Shown piece by piece: positions 19,886 to 28,216 of a stretch of 64,000 nucleotides of DNA. Both the position numbers and the translations under genes were made by a program. The DNA is from Crystallibacter permensis (lineage in GTDB: Bacteria > Actinomycetota > Actinomycetes > Actinomycetales > Micrococcaceae): NCBI RefSeq assembly GCF_025960875.1, contig NZ_JAODLR010000009.1, positions 62,001 through 126,000 on the forward strand, given 5' to 3'. The notes beneath the pieces are model-generated. The model made no database searches. It was not told the origin of the DNA and worked only from the letters and a program-made list of their open reading frames with translations. Every line of letters begins with the position of its first letter. Within the stretch, counting starts at the first letter, position 1.

Positions 19886-20764
19886 CTAGAAGGAGTGCTC
19901 CGGGCCGGGAAAGGAACCGCTGCGGACGTCGTCCGCGTAGGCCTTGGCGGCATCCGAAAGCGTTGCCCGTATGTCGGCGTACTGCTTGACGAACTTCGCG
20001 AGTTTGCCGCCCCGCAGCCCGGCCATGTCCTGCCACACCAGCACCTGGCCCGTCGTGGAAGCGCCGGCGCCGATGCCGATGGTGGGAACGCGTAGCGCCT
20101 TGTCCACCTCCGCGGCCGCCGGGGCCGGGACCATTTCCATCAGTACCGCAAACGCGCCGGCGGCTTCGAGTGCCAACGCGTCGTCAACGACCCGCTGCGC
20201 GTCCTCGCCCCGGCCCTGAACCCGGTAGCCGCCCAGCGAATGTTCGCTTTGCGGGGTGAAGCCGACGTGAGCCATGACGGGGATGCCGGCCTGGACCATG
20301 GCGCGGACGTAGTCCGCGTAGAAGGCGCCGCCTTCCATCTTGACGGCGTGGGCGCCGGCTTCCTTCATGAACCGTACGGAAGTCTCGATCGCCTGGGCAG
20401 GGGAGACTTCGTAGCTGCCGAACGGCAGGTCCACCACAACGAGGGCACGTTTGGCAGAACGGCTGACTGCGCGGCAGAGCGGAATCAGCTCATCGACGGT
20501 CACCGGCAAGGACGTCTCGTTGCCGTACACGTTATTTGAGGCGGAGTCGCCGACAAGCAGGACTTCGATACCTGCTTCATCGAAGATTTCGGCGGTGTAC
20601 TGTTCGTACGCGGTGAGCATGGCAAAGCGCTGGCCGTTGTCCTTGGCCTGCTGCAGGTGATGGGTGCGGACACGGGACACCGGTTTGGAGCCGGACTGCC
20701 GATTAGCGCCGGCACCAGCTCCGTACGGGGCAGGCTGTTCGGCACCAGAAGTCTGTGAGGTCAT
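19886..20764 (-). CDS. panB: Ketopantoate hydroxymethyltransferase (3-methyl-2-oxobutanoate hydroxymethyltransferase)
   Basis: First committed step of pantothenate (coenzyme A) synthesis, adding a hydroxymethyl group from methylene-tetrahydrofolate to ketoisovalerate. Conserved motifs include [59 protein letters not shown] and [19 protein letters not shown]. The first 35 residues are low complexity. TAGGCT lies six bases upstream of the ATG, so the message is probably leaderless. It is divergent from glnA2, an arrangement close to the M. tuberculosis glnA1-glnE-glnA2-panB neighbourhood. Confidence 0.94.
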   Translation of the reverse strand: MTSQTSGAEQPAPYGAGAGANRQSGSKPVSRVRTHHLQQAKDNGQRFAMLTAYEQYTAEIFDEAGIEVLLVGDSASNNVYGNETSLPVTVDELIPLCRAVSRSAKRALVVVDLPFGSYEVSPAQAIETSVRFMKEAGAHAVKMEGGAFYADYVRAMVQAGIPVMAHVGFTPQSEHSLGGYRVQGRGEDAQRVVDDALALEAAGAFAVLMEMVPAPAAAEVDKALRVPTIGIGAGASTTGQVLVWQDMAGLRGGKLAKFVKQYADIRATLSDAAKAYADDVRSGSFPGPEHSF

Positions 20765-20770
20765 GGGTAG

Positions 20771-20776
20771 AGCCTA
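20771..20776 (-). promoter_or_regulatory. -10 element of a leaderless panB promoter
   Basis: On the minus strand TAGGCT is followed by six bases and then the panB ATG (20764). It lies inside a ten-base inverted repeat, AGCCTAATGC (20771-20780) and GCATTAGGCT (20840-20849), whose other arm is the glnA2 -10. Confidence 0.6.
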
Positions 20777-20843
20777 ATGCCGTAGCCTTTGTTCACTCCA
20801 GCCGCACCCGTCACTGTTGCACTTCACAAGAGCCCGGGCGCAT

Positions 20844-20849
20844 TAGGCT
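20844..20849 (+). promoter_or_regulatory. -10 element for glnA2-glnE
   Basis: TAGGCT in the context GCATTAGGCTAAG is a typical actinobacterial -10. The start site is expected near 20856, giving a leader of about 55 bases with GAAGGA ahead of ATG 20912. It mirrors the panB -10 across the intergenic region. Confidence 0.5.
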
Positions 20850-20911
20850 AAGTACAGTAGTAAGCAGGCAGGCCGGAGGCTTTGCCGTGGCCAGGGCGCG
20901 GAAGGATATCC

Positions 20912-22252
20912 ATGGACCGTCAGCAGGAATTTGTCCTGAGAACCATCGAAGAGCGGGACGTGCGCTTCGTCCGTCTCTGGTTCACCGACGTCGTCGGTTC
21001 GCTCAAATCCGTGGCGCTGGCTCCCGCGGAAGTCGAGGGCGCCTTCGAGGAGGGACTTGGCTTCGACGGCTCGTCCATCGAGGGGCTGGCCCGGGTCTTC
21101 GAGTCCGACATGCTGGTCCAGCCGGACCCTTCGACTTTCCAGATCCTGCCCTGGCGCGGGGAGGAGGAACAGACATCGCGAATGTTCTGCGACGTTCTCA
21201 CGCCCGACGGCGAACCGTCCGTCGCGGATCCTCGTAACGTGCTCAAGCGGGCCCTGCGCAAGGCCGGCGACATGGGCTTCACCTGCTACACCCATCCGGA
21301 AATCGAGTTTTATCTGCTCAAGTCGCAGGAACTCGGGCCTGACGGTGTGCCGGTTCCGGTAGACCGCGCAGGATATTTCGACCATGTGCCCGGCGGCGTG
21401 GCGCAGGATTTCCGCCGCACCGCGGTGACCATGCTGGAGAACGTCGGCATCTCTGTGGAGTTCAGCCATCATGAAGACGGTCCCGGGCAGAATGAGATCG
21501 ATCTTAGGTACGCGGATGCCCTGCAGACCGCCGACAACATCATGACGTTCCGAACCGTGGTCAAAGAAGTAGCGCTGATGGAGGGCATCTACGCAACATT
21601 CATGCCCAAGCCCTTCTCCGACCACCCCGGTTCGGGGATGCATACGCACTTTTCCCTCTTCGAAGGTGATTCCAACGCCTTCTTTGAGGCCGGCGCCGAA
21701 TACCAGCTCTCCAAGACCGGACGCCAGTTCATGGCGGGCATCCTGAAGCATGCACCCGAATTCACCGCGGTGACGAACCAGTTCGTGAATTCCTACAAGC
21801 GCCTCTGGGGCGGCGGCGAAGCTCCCAGTTACATCTCCTGGGGGCACAACAACCGCTCCGCACTGGTCCGCATCCCGCTGTACAAGCCGAACAAGGGCCA
21901 GTCCGCCCGGATGGAATACCGCGGGATCGATTCGGCGGCGAACCCCTACCTGGCCTATGCGGTCTTGCTGGGCGCCGGCTTGAAGGGCATTGAGGAAGGC
22001 TACGAGCTGCCGCCTGCCGCGGAGGAAGACATCTGGAGCCTCAGCTCCGCCGAGCGCCGGGCGCTGGGCCACGACCCGCTTCCCTCGAGCCTGCACGACG
22101 CCATCCGCGCGATGGAAGAGTCGGAGCTGGTCGCCGAAATCCTCGGTGAGCAGGTCTATGAGATCTTCCTGCGCAACAAGCGTGCCGAATGGCACGACTA
22201 CCGCATCCAGGTGACGCCGCACGAGCTCAAGCGGAACATCGACATCCTCTAA
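20912..22252 (+). CDS. glnA2: Glutamine synthetase type I, GlnA2-like
   Basis: ATP-dependent amidation of glutamate to glutamine. Motifs seen are GLGFDGSSIEG, the metal-binding HPEIEFYLL and NEIDLRYADAL, PKPFSDHPGSGMHTHFSLFEG and RMEYRGIDSAANPYLAYA. At 446 residues it matches M. tuberculosis GlnA2 and lacks the roughly 25-residue insert of the beta class. A tyrosine (Tyr364, in GYELPP) aligns by eye with the adenylylation tyrosine of the other synthetase. ATG 20912 has GAAGGA upstream; an in-frame TTG at 20882 is less likely. glnE follows nine bases later. Confidence 0.92.
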   Translation: MDRQQEFVLRTIEERDVRFVRLWFTDVVGSLKSVALAPAEVEGAFEEGLGFDGSSIEGLARVFESDMLVQPDPSTFQILPWRGEEEQTSRMFCDVLTPDGEPSVADPRNVLKRALRKAGDMGFTCYTHPEIEFYLLKSQELGPDGVPVPVDRAGYFDHVPGGVAQDFRRTAVTMLENVGISVEFSHHEDGPGQNEIDLRYADALQTADNIMTFRTVVKEVALMEGIYATFMPKPFSDHPGSGMHTHFSLFEGDSNAFFEAGAEYQLSKTGRQFMAGILKHAPEFTAVTNQFVNSYKRLWGGGEAPSYISWGHNNRSALVRIPLYKPNKGQSARMEYRGIDSAANPYLAYAVLLGAGLKGIEEGYELPPAAEEDIWSLSSAERRALGHDPLPSSLHDAIRAMEESELVAEILGEQVYEIFLRNKRAEWHDYRIQVTPHELKRNIDIL

Positions 22253-22261
22253 GGTGAGGCC

Positions 22262-25200
22262 ATGAGTCTGAACCGGCGGCTGATCTCCAACGGCTTCAAC
22301 GATTTGGAGAAGAGCACACGCTTTCTCGAATCGTCCGAACTCGATGGGGTGGACCAGCACCGGCTTTTTGCCGGGTTTGCTTACGCCGCCGATCCGGACC
22401 TGGCCCTCGTATCCTTGGTCCGGCTGCTGGAGCGACATCCTCAGCTGGCCGAACTGGTCAACGCCGGGGAGGACGAGAGCGAGGCGCTGTTCCGGCTGCT
22501 CGGTTCCTCGGAGGCATTGGCCGAATTTCTGCTGCGCCGGCCGGAGCATCTGGACGTTCTTTCGGCCAAGGTCAGCCCTGAACCGGGAGCGGTGCCGGCA
22601 GACAAGCTGCGCGCCTCACTGCTGAAGTCCGTCGGAGCCGATCCGTCCGCCGAACAGCCGCTGGCCGCCCTGAGCGGCAAGGAGGCCTACAGCCTGCTGC
22701 GGTCCACCTACCGGCGGCACTTGGCCGAACTGGCCATCCGGGATCTCGGCGCGGCCTCTCCGGTGGACTATATGCCCTCCGTGGGACGCGAACTGGCGGA
22801 CCTGGCCGCTGCGGCGATTGAAGCCGGGTTGGCTGTCTCCCGCGCTGAACTGGCCGCGCGGTTCGACCCTGAGGAGATCGCGGCCGTGCGCCTGGCCGTG
22901 ATCGGCATGGGCAAATGTGGCGCCCGCGAACTCAACTACATTTCCGACGTCGACGTGGTCTACGTGATCGAAGCCGACGGGATGGACGAGGCCCACGCCT
23001 CCACCATCGGCACGGCCTTGGCCGCCGGGATGAGCAGGGCCGTCTTTTCCGCCGGACCGGAGCCCGGCCTGTGGGAAGTGGACGCCAATCTCCGTCCTGA
23101 GGGCAAGGAAGGCCGGCTTGTCCGCACGCTCGAATCCCACCTGACTTACTACAAGCGGTGGGCCCAGAGCTGGGAGTTCCAGGCGCTGCTGAAGGCGCGC
23201 GCCATCGCCGGGGATTCAGACTTGGGCCGCCGGTACGAGGAGGCCGTAGCACCGTTGATCTGGAACTCATCGGAACGGGATGGCTTCGTCGAGTCCGTGC
23301 AGGCAATGCGCGGACGGGTGACGGAGAACATTCCGGTGCATGAGCGCGGCCGCCAGCTCAAACTCGGCCGCGGTGGGCTGCGTGACGTGGAATTTACCGT
23401 TCAGTTGCTCCAGCTCGTTCATGCCCGGGTGGACGAAACCCTCCGGGTCCGGGATACCACTACGGCCATCGCGGCCTTGAGCGCGGCTGGCTACATTGGC
23501 CGCTCCGATGCCCGGGAGTTCGACGAAGCGTACCGCTATTTGCGGGTGCTGGAACACCGCATCCAGCTGGTCCAGCTGCGCCGGACGCATTTGATGCCCC
23601 AGGCCGACAATGCCTTGCGTGCGCTGGCCAAATCCTCGCTCGGCTCGCTGGAAACGCAGCGGCCCGGCCCCGAAGCCCTGCTCCAGAGGTGGCAGCGGAC
23701 CAAGCGCCGGGTACGCGAACTTCACGAACGGATTTTCTACCGTCCGCTGCTGGTCTCCGCCGCCAACCTGAGCGCGGACGAAGTCCGGCTGACGCCCGAA
23801 GCCGCCCAGGCCCGGCTCGCCGCATTGGGATACGTAGATCCCCGCGGAGCGATGCGCCATATCGAGGCATTGACCGGCGGAATCAGCCGGCGGTCCCAGC
23901 TGCAGCGCCAGTTGCTCCCCGTCCTGCTGGAATGGATCGCCGACGGTGTCGACCCGGACTCCGGCCTGCTCGGATTCCGGCGGCTGAGCGAGGCGCTGGG
24001 GGAGTCGCACTGGTATCTGGGCATGCTCCGTGACTCCAGTTCGGCAGCGGAACGGCTTTGCCACGTCCTTTCCAGCAGCCGCTTCATTACTGACCTGCTG
24101 GAAGTCTCGCCCGAGTCTGCGGCCTGGCTGGGCTCCGACAAGGACCTCGTTCCGTGGTCGTTCGACGCGCAGTGGTACGAGATCCGGCACAAACTGGCCC
24201 GCCATCAGGACCCCAAGGCGGCCATGCGCCTGATCCGGCTGATCCGCCGTCGCGAAACGCTGCGGATAGCCATCGCGGACAGCTCAGGCCTGCTGGATCA
24301 GCGGCAGGTCGGCATTGCGCTCTCCGACACGGACCGGGCGGCCGTTCTCGGTGCCCTGCACGTTGCCGAGGCAGCTGTCTTCGCCGAGGAGGACCAATTG
24401 ACCAACCTCCTCGTCGTCGCCATGGGACGACAAGGCGGCAGGGAGATCGGTTACGGCTCGGACGCCGATGTCATGTACGTGCACAAGCCGCTGCCCGGCG
24501 GCGACAACGATGCGGCCCAGCAGCAAGCTATGAAGATTGTTTCGCAGATTTCGGCCCTGCTCCAGCAGCCGTGCAGTCCGCCCGTGCTCGCCGAGCGCAC
24601 CCTCGAGCTTGATGTGTCGCTGCGTCCGGAGGGGAAGAACGGCCCGATCGTGCGTTCGCTGGACTCGTACCGGGAGTACTACCAGCGGTGGTCGCTGATC
24701 TGGGAGGCGCAGGCCCTGTTGCGTGCCCGGCCCATCGCCGGCGACGACGACCTCGCGGCCGAGTACATCGCACTGATCGATCCCATCCGTTACCCGGCAA
24801 ACGCCGGCCCGGACGACGTCCGCGAGATCCGCCGGATCAAAGCCAGAGTGGAATCGGAGCGCCTGCCCCGCGGCGCGGATCCATCCCGGCACCTCAAGCT
24901 GGGCCGCGGCGCGCTGAGCGATGTGGAGTGGCTGGTGCAACTGCTCCAGCTGGAACACGCGCACCGGATACCTGAGCTACGGACAACCGGCACCTTGGAG
25001 GCGCTGGAAGCGATCAGCGAGGCAGACCTGCTCCCGGATGCCGATGTGCTCACGCTGCGCCAGAGCTGGTCCCTGGCGAGCCGGATCCGTTCGGCAAACA
25101 TGATCTGGAGTGGAAAGAACGCGGACCTGCTGCCATTTTCGCGGCGCGATCTGGAAGCCGTTGCCCGCTGGTGCGGCTACAGTCCGGGACACGCCGGTGC

Positions 25201-25279
25201 CATCGAGGAAGACTATCTGCGGATTACCCGGCGCACCCGCGGCATCTTCGAACGCTACTTCTACGGCTACGGGACCTAA
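22262..25279 (+). CDS. glnE: Bifunctional glutamine synthetase adenylyltransferase/adenylyl-removing enzyme
   Basis: GlnE adds and removes AMP on glutamine synthetase according to nitrogen status. It shows two nucleotidyltransferase domains with paired metal-binding motifs: GMGKCGARELNYISDVDVVYV in the N-terminal half and AMGRQGGREIGYGSDADVMYVH in the C-terminal half. Each is followed by RPEGKEGRLVRTLESHLTYY- or RPEGKNGPIVRSLDSYREYY-type segments and a regulatory helical region. Length (1005 residues) is full. GGTGAGG lies before the ATG. It forms an operon with glnA2, but its established target class is the adenylylated GlnA encoded at 26033-27457. Confidence 0.95.
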   Translation: MSLNRRLISNGFNDLEKSTRFLESSELDGVDQHRLFAGFAYAADPDLALVSLVRLLERHPQLAELVNAGEDESEALFRLLGSSEALAEFLLRRPEHLDVLSAKVSPEPGAVPADKLRASLLKSVGADPSAEQPLAALSGKEAYSLLRSTYRRHLAELAIRDLGAASPVDYMPSVGRELADLAAAAIEAGLAVSRAELAARFDPEEIAAVRLAVIGMGKCGARELNYISDVDVVYVIEADGMDEAHASTIGTALAAGMSRAVFSAGPEPGLWEVDANLRPEGKEGRLVRTLESHLTYYKRWAQSWEFQALLKARAIAGDSDLGRRYEEAVAPLIWNSSERDGFVESVQAMRGRVTENIPVHERGRQLKLGRGGLRDVEFTVQLLQLVHARVDETLRVRDTTTAIAALSAAGYIGRSDAREFDEAYRYLRVLEHRIQLVQLRRTHLMPQADNALRALAKSSLGSLETQRPGPEALLQRWQRTKRRVRELHERIFYRPLLVSAANLSADEVRLTPEAAQARLAALGYVDPRGAMRHIEALTGGISRRSQLQRQLLPVLLEWIADGVDPDSGLLGFRRLSEALGESHWYLGMLRDSSSAAERLCHVLSSSRFITDLLEVSPESAAWLGSDKDLVPWSFDAQWYEIRHKLARHQDPKAAMRLIRLIRRRETLRIAIADSSGLLDQRQVGIALSDTDRAAVLGALHVAEAAVFAEEDQLTNLLVVAMGRQGGREIGYGSDADVMYVHKPLPGGDNDAAQQQAMKIVSQISALLQQPCSPPVLAERTLELDVSLRPEGKNGPIVRSLDSYREYYQRWSLIWEAQALLRARPIAGDDDLAAEYIALIDPIRYPANAGPDDVREIRRIKARVESERLPRGADPSRHLKLGRGALSDVEWLVQLLQLEHAHRIPELRTTGTLEALEAISEADLLPDADVLTLRQSWSLASRIRSANMIWSGKNADLLPFSRRDLEAVARWCGYSPGHAGAIEEDYLRITRRTRGIFERYFYGYGT

Positions 25280-25305
25280 CTTGCAGAGTTTCCGGTTCGA
25301 GGGAC

Positions 25306-25311
25306 TAGGCT
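25306..25311 (+). promoter_or_regulatory. Candidate -10 element for the cupin gene
   Basis: TAGGCT sits just after the glnE stop. A start near 25318 would leave a 24-base leader carrying AGGAG before ATG 25342, so this gene uses a normal leader. Confidence 0.45.
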
Positions 25312-25341
25312 GGTGCACAACTGCGACAACAGGAGTATTCG

Positions 25342-25689
25342 ATGACCGAAATTGACGTCCTTGCCAAGGAACACCTTGCCGCAGCGATGGAAGCTACGCA
25401 CGGCCGCAGCGCCGCGATGGTGGCCCAGGACGGTCCGCTGCGCCAAACGGTGCTGGCCCTGCGGGCGGGAGCGGCCCTGGGCGAGCACAATGCGCCGCTG
25501 GCCGCCAGCATCTATGTCCTGGAGGGCTCGGTCACCGTAGTCTCGGCCGGCGGGCGGCTCGTCGTTAATGAGAACCAGCTCGAAATCATCCCGCAGGAAC
25601 GCCACTCGGTCGAAGCCAACGAGGACTCCGTTTTCCTGCTCACCGCTGTTACCGAAACCCACGTGGACTCCGGCGCCGGTAAAGGATAA
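25342..25689 (+). CDS. Small cupin-domain protein
   Basis: A 115-residue single-domain cupin. The double-stranded beta-helix motifs are visible as LGEHNAPLAASIYVLEGSVTV and IPQERHSVEANEDSVFLLTAV. The first cupin motif normally reads GxxxxHxH; here it has HNAP, so one usual metal-binding histidine is missing and activity is uncertain. No substrate can be assigned. AGGAG precedes the ATG. The gene ends directly against the stop codon of the convergent DUF7455 gene, with no spacing and no terminator. Confidence 0.75.
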   Translation: MTEIDVLAKEHLAAAMEATHGRSAAMVAQDGPLRQTVLALRAGAALGEHNAPLAASIYVLEGSVTVVSAGGRLVVNENQLEIIPQERHSVEANEDSVFLLTAVTETHVDSGAGKG

Positions 25690-25851
25690 CTACTTCGCCT
25701 CAAGTAGGTGCCGTTCGTCTTGAACGCTGATGGCGTAGGCAAAGAGCGCTTCTTGGTGTTCGCGGTAGTGGTGGGCACACCAGGAGAGCATGCCGCCGGT
25801 GTCGAGCATGACCTGGACGTAGGCGGGGGCCCCGCATCGATCACACAACAT
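25690..25851 (-). CDS. DUF7455-type small zinc-finger-like protein, copy 1
   Basis: A 53-residue protein beginning MLCDRCGAPAYVQVMLDTGG and containing SWCAHHYREH. The CxxC and CxHH-x3-H residues are arranged like a small zinc-binding domain. AGGAGGG lies before ATG 25851, a strong ribosome-binding site; an upstream reading from 25956 adds unconserved residues. A paralogue lies at 48893-49114 beside the sigma factor gene. The family is common in actinobacteria and has no assigned function. Downstream it abuts the cupin gene. Confidence 0.75.
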   Translation of the reverse strand: MLCDRCGAPAYVQVMLDTGGMLSWCAHHYREHQEALFAYAISVQDERHLLEAK

Positions 25852-25945
25852 TTCGCCCTCCTGGCAGTGATGCAACTGGCGTGTATCTCCAGTGTGCCCC
25901 TCTGTGCTTGGGGTGGGCTTGGGATGAATGTTCGGTGAACAAAGC

Positions 25946-25997
25946 AGAGTCCGCACGCGCTGCCGCCACCGAAGTGTTGGCCGCTCGTGCGGACTCT
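25946..25997 (-). terminator. Terminator downstream of glnA
   Basis: AGAGTCCGCACG (25946-25957) and CGTGCGGACTCT (25986-25997) form a perfect twelve-base stem, 36 bases past the glnA stop. On the minus strand it is followed by GCTTTGTT. Confidence 0.7.
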
Positions 25998-26032
25998 CTG
26001 CAGACTAACCGCAGTTCTGCCGCGGGATCTGG

Positions 26033-27457
26033 CTAGCAGCCGTAGTAGAGCTCGAACTCGTAGGGGTTCGGGCGCAAGGCCAGCGGCGCAATTTCGTATT
26101 CGCGCTTGTAAGCGATCCAGGTGTCGATCAGGTCCTGGGTGAACACACCGCCGGCCTGCAGGAACTCGTTGTCGGCCTCCAGTGCCTCCAGCGCTTCCTC
26201 CAGGGAACCCGGAGCCTTCTGGATGTCCTTGGCCTCTTCGGCAGGCAGCTCGTAGAGGTCCTTGTCGATCGGGTCGGCCGGCTCAATCCGGTTCCGGATG
26301 CCGTCAAGGCCTGCCATCAGCTGGGCGGCGAAGGCCAGGTAGGGGTTAGAGCTGGGGTCCGGGGCGCGGAATTCGAGGCGCTTGGCTTTCGGGTTGGAAC
26401 CGGTGATCGGGATGCGGATTCCGGCGGAGCGGTTGCCCTGCGAGTAGACCATGTTTACCGGCGCTTCGAAGCCCTTGACCAGGCGGCGGTAGGAGTTCAC
26501 CGTCGGGTTGGTGAAGGCCAGCACGGCCGAAGCGTGCTTGAGCAGGCCGCCGATGTACCAGCGGGCGGTGTCGGACAGTCCGGCGTAGCCCTTTTCGTCG
26601 TAGAAGAGCGGCTCGGAGCCGTTCCAGAGCGACTGGTGGCAGTGCATGCCCGAGCCGTTGTCGCCAAAGACGGGCTTGGGCATGAAGGTCGCGGACTTGC
26701 CCCAGGCATCCGCCACGTTCTTGACGATGTACTTGAACTTCAGCAGATCATCGGCGGCATGGGTCAGCGTGGTGAACTTGTAGTTGATTTCCGCCTGGCC
26801 GGCGGCGCCGACCTCGTGGTGGGAGCGCTCAACTTCGATGCCTACCTCGTCCAGCTCGACACAGATGGCGTCGCGCAGGTCGGCCTGCTTATCGGTCGGG
26901 GCAACGGGGAAGTAGCCGCCCTTGACGGGGGTCTTGTAGCCCTGGTTGCCGCCATCTTCCTTGCGGCCGCTGTTCCAGTAGGCCTCGACGGAGTCCACCT
27001 TGTAGAAGGAGTGCTCCGGGCTGGACTGGTAGCGTACGTCGTCGAAAATGAAGAATTCGGCTTCGGACGCAAAGTAAGCGGTGTCCGCGATACCGGTCGA
27101 TGCCAGGTATGCTTCGGCGCGCTCGGCAACGCCGCGGGGGTCGCGGTGGTACGGATCCCCGGTACGCGGGTTCACGATCGAGAAGTTCAGCGCAAGGGTC
27201 TTCTCCACGCGGAAAGGATCGATGAACGCGGTGGTGACGTCGGGAATGAGCTGCATGTCGGACTCGGCGATGCCCTGGAACCCCCGGATGGAGGAACCGT
27301 CGAACAGCTGGCCGTTGACAAAGAATTCCGCGTCAACGGTCTTGGCCGGCACGTTGAAGTGCTGCTGGACGCCTGGCAGGTCTGTGAATCGGATGTCGAC
27401 GAACTTTACTTCTTCGTCGGCGATGTACTTGAGGACCTCGTCCGCATTCTTGAACAT
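26033..27457 (-). CDS. glnA: Glutamine synthetase type I, adenylylated form
   Basis: The main ammonia-assimilating enzyme. It begins [15 protein letters not shown] 27457 has AAGGAG upstream. It carries [16 protein letters not shown], the latch and active-site segments [14 protein letters not shown] and [26 protein letters not shown], and the beta-class insert. The adenylylation tyrosine is Tyr402 in DLYELPAEE, matching the role of GlnE encoded nearby. It has 474 residues. A complete GlnR box lies about 85 bases upstream, so transcription is probably activated under nitrogen limitation. Confidence 0.97.
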   Translation of the reverse strand: MFKNADEVLKYIADEEVKFVDIRFTDLPGVQQHFNVPAKTVDAEFFVNGQLFDGSSIRGFQGIAESDMQLIPDVTTAFIDPFRVEKTLALNFSIVNPRTGDPYHRDPRGVAERAEAYLASTGIADTAYFASEAEFFIFDDVRYQSSPEHSFYKVDSVEAYWNSGRKEDGGNQGYKTPVKGGYFPVAPTDKQADLRDAICVELDEVGIEVERSHHEVGAAGQAEINYKFTTLTHAADDLLKFKYIVKNVADAWGKSATFMPKPVFGDNGSGMHCHQSLWNGSEPLFYDEKGYAGLSDTARWYIGGLLKHASAVLAFTNPTVNSYRRLVKGFEAPVNMVYSQGNRSAGIRIPITGSNPKAKRLEFRAPDPSSNPYLAFAAQLMAGLDGIRNRIEPADPIDKDLYELPAEEAKDIQKAPGSLEEALEALEADNEFLQAGGVFTQDLIDTWIAYKREYEIAPLALRPNPYEFELYYGC

Positions 27458-27526
27458 CGGGTCATGCTCCTTACGCATTCATGGGGGTACCTGCCGGCCG
27501 CAACACAGGCGCCAGCAACAGTTACT

Positions 27527-27532
27527 AATGTA
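27527..27532 (-). promoter_or_regulatory. Candidate glnA -10 element
   Basis: On the minus strand TACATT lies 11 bases downstream of the GlnR box and about 70 bases before the glnA ATG. This places the GlnR box over and upstream of the -35 position, as expected for an activator. Confidence 0.45.
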
Positions 27533-27542
27533 GAAGCAGGGA

Positions 27543-27580
27543 ATTTCCCTTTGGTGTCGCGATTGTTTCCGGCAGGTTAC
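27543..27580 (-). promoter_or_regulatory. GlnR-type nitrogen operator upstream of glnA
   Basis: Read on the minus strand, four pentamers at exact six-base intervals are present: GTAAC, GAAAC, GACAC and GAAAT, each separated by n6. This matches the published actinobacterial GlnR box (gTnAC-n6-GaAAC repeated twice) with one or two deviations in the second half. GlnR is the OmpR-type global nitrogen regulator; its gene is not in the window. Confidence 0.8.
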
Positions 27581-27688
27581 TTAATCGATGTGCCCCTAAG
27601 CCTAGCGCGGTGATAGCGTGCGCACCCAGACGACGTTACACAGGTCACTTCCGGCGGCCGTCACGACCAGGTCCCGCGCGGAGGTCGG

Positions 27689-27694
27689 TAGGCT
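27689..27694 (+). promoter_or_regulatory. -10 element of a probably leaderless RDD-gene promoter
   Basis: TAGGCT is followed by six bases (AGAGGA) and GTG 27701. AGAGGA looks like a ribosome-binding site but touches the start codon, which is too close to work, so the leaderless reading is favoured. Confidence 0.55.
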
Positions 27695-27700
27695 AGAGGA

Positions 27701-28138
27701 GTGGTAAGCAGAAAAGACCTTGGTTCCTGGCTCGAGGGGCCGCCTCCCTCCAAAGAGCAGCAGTGGCCCGGCCAGCGGTTGGGGCTGCCCCAGCGCGGCC
27801 CTGGCTCGATCGCCCGCCTCGGCCGGCGTGTCATTGCCCTGATGATCGACTGGATCCTGTGCTATCTCATCGCCGCCTGGCTGTTCGACGGCAACGAGCT
27901 GAGCATTCTGCTGATCTTCGCCATTGAACAACTGCTGCTGGTCAGTACGCTCGGCTACAGCATTGGCCACCGCGCAGTTGGCATCCAGGTGCGCAAGCTG
28001 GACGGGTCTGCCGCCGGACCGCTCGTGGCCGTTGTCCGTACCGTGCTGCTCTGTCTGGTTGTTCCCGCCGTAGTCTTCGACGCCGATCAGCGCGGCCTGC
28101 ACGACCGCGCGATGGGCACCGTCCTGATCCGCATGTAG
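27701..28138 (+). CDS. RDD-family small membrane protein
   Basis: A 145-residue membrane protein with the RDD signature: PGSIARLGRRVIALMIDWILCYL (Arg, then Asp in helix one), a second hydrophobic helix at ELSILLIFAIEQLLLVSTLG, and FDADQRGLHDRAMGTVLI at the end. RDD proteins are of poorly defined transport function. Divergent from glnA and convergent with the DUF4191 gene, the layout seen around M. tuberculosis Rv2219A-glnA1. The GTG start follows TAGGCT by six bases. Confidence 0.85.
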   Translation: MVSRKDLGSWLEGPPPSKEQQWPGQRLGLPQRGPGSIARLGRRVIALMIDWILCYLIAAWLFDGNELSILLIFAIEQLLLVSTLGYSIGHRAVGIQVRKLDGSAAGPLVAVVRTVLLCLVVPAVVFDADQRGLHDRAMGTVLIRM

Positions 28139-28154
28139 TCCGAAAACCTTGACA

Positions 28155-28201
28155 AACGACGCCGGCGCCCCACCTTGGAAAGGTGAGGCGCCGGCGTCGT
28201 T
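28155..28201. terminator. Strong bidirectional terminator
   Basis: AACGACGCCGGCGCC (28155-28169) pairs with GGCGCCGGCGTCGTT (28187-28201), a 15-base perfect stem with an inner CACCTT/AAGGTG extension. It lies between the convergent RDD and DUF4191 genes and can serve both. Confidence 0.8.
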
Positions 28202-28216
28202 ATTGGCTTGAAAGGG

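Noticed and set aside
20843-22549. A 568-codon minus-strand frame opposite glnA2 and the start of glnE.
   Set aside because: Antisense shadow of two well-identified enzymes, with no recognisable motifs.
25342-25689. Annotating the cupin as a functional metal-dependent dioxygenase.
   Set aside because: The first cupin motif lacks one usual histidine, so metal-dependent catalysis cannot be claimed.
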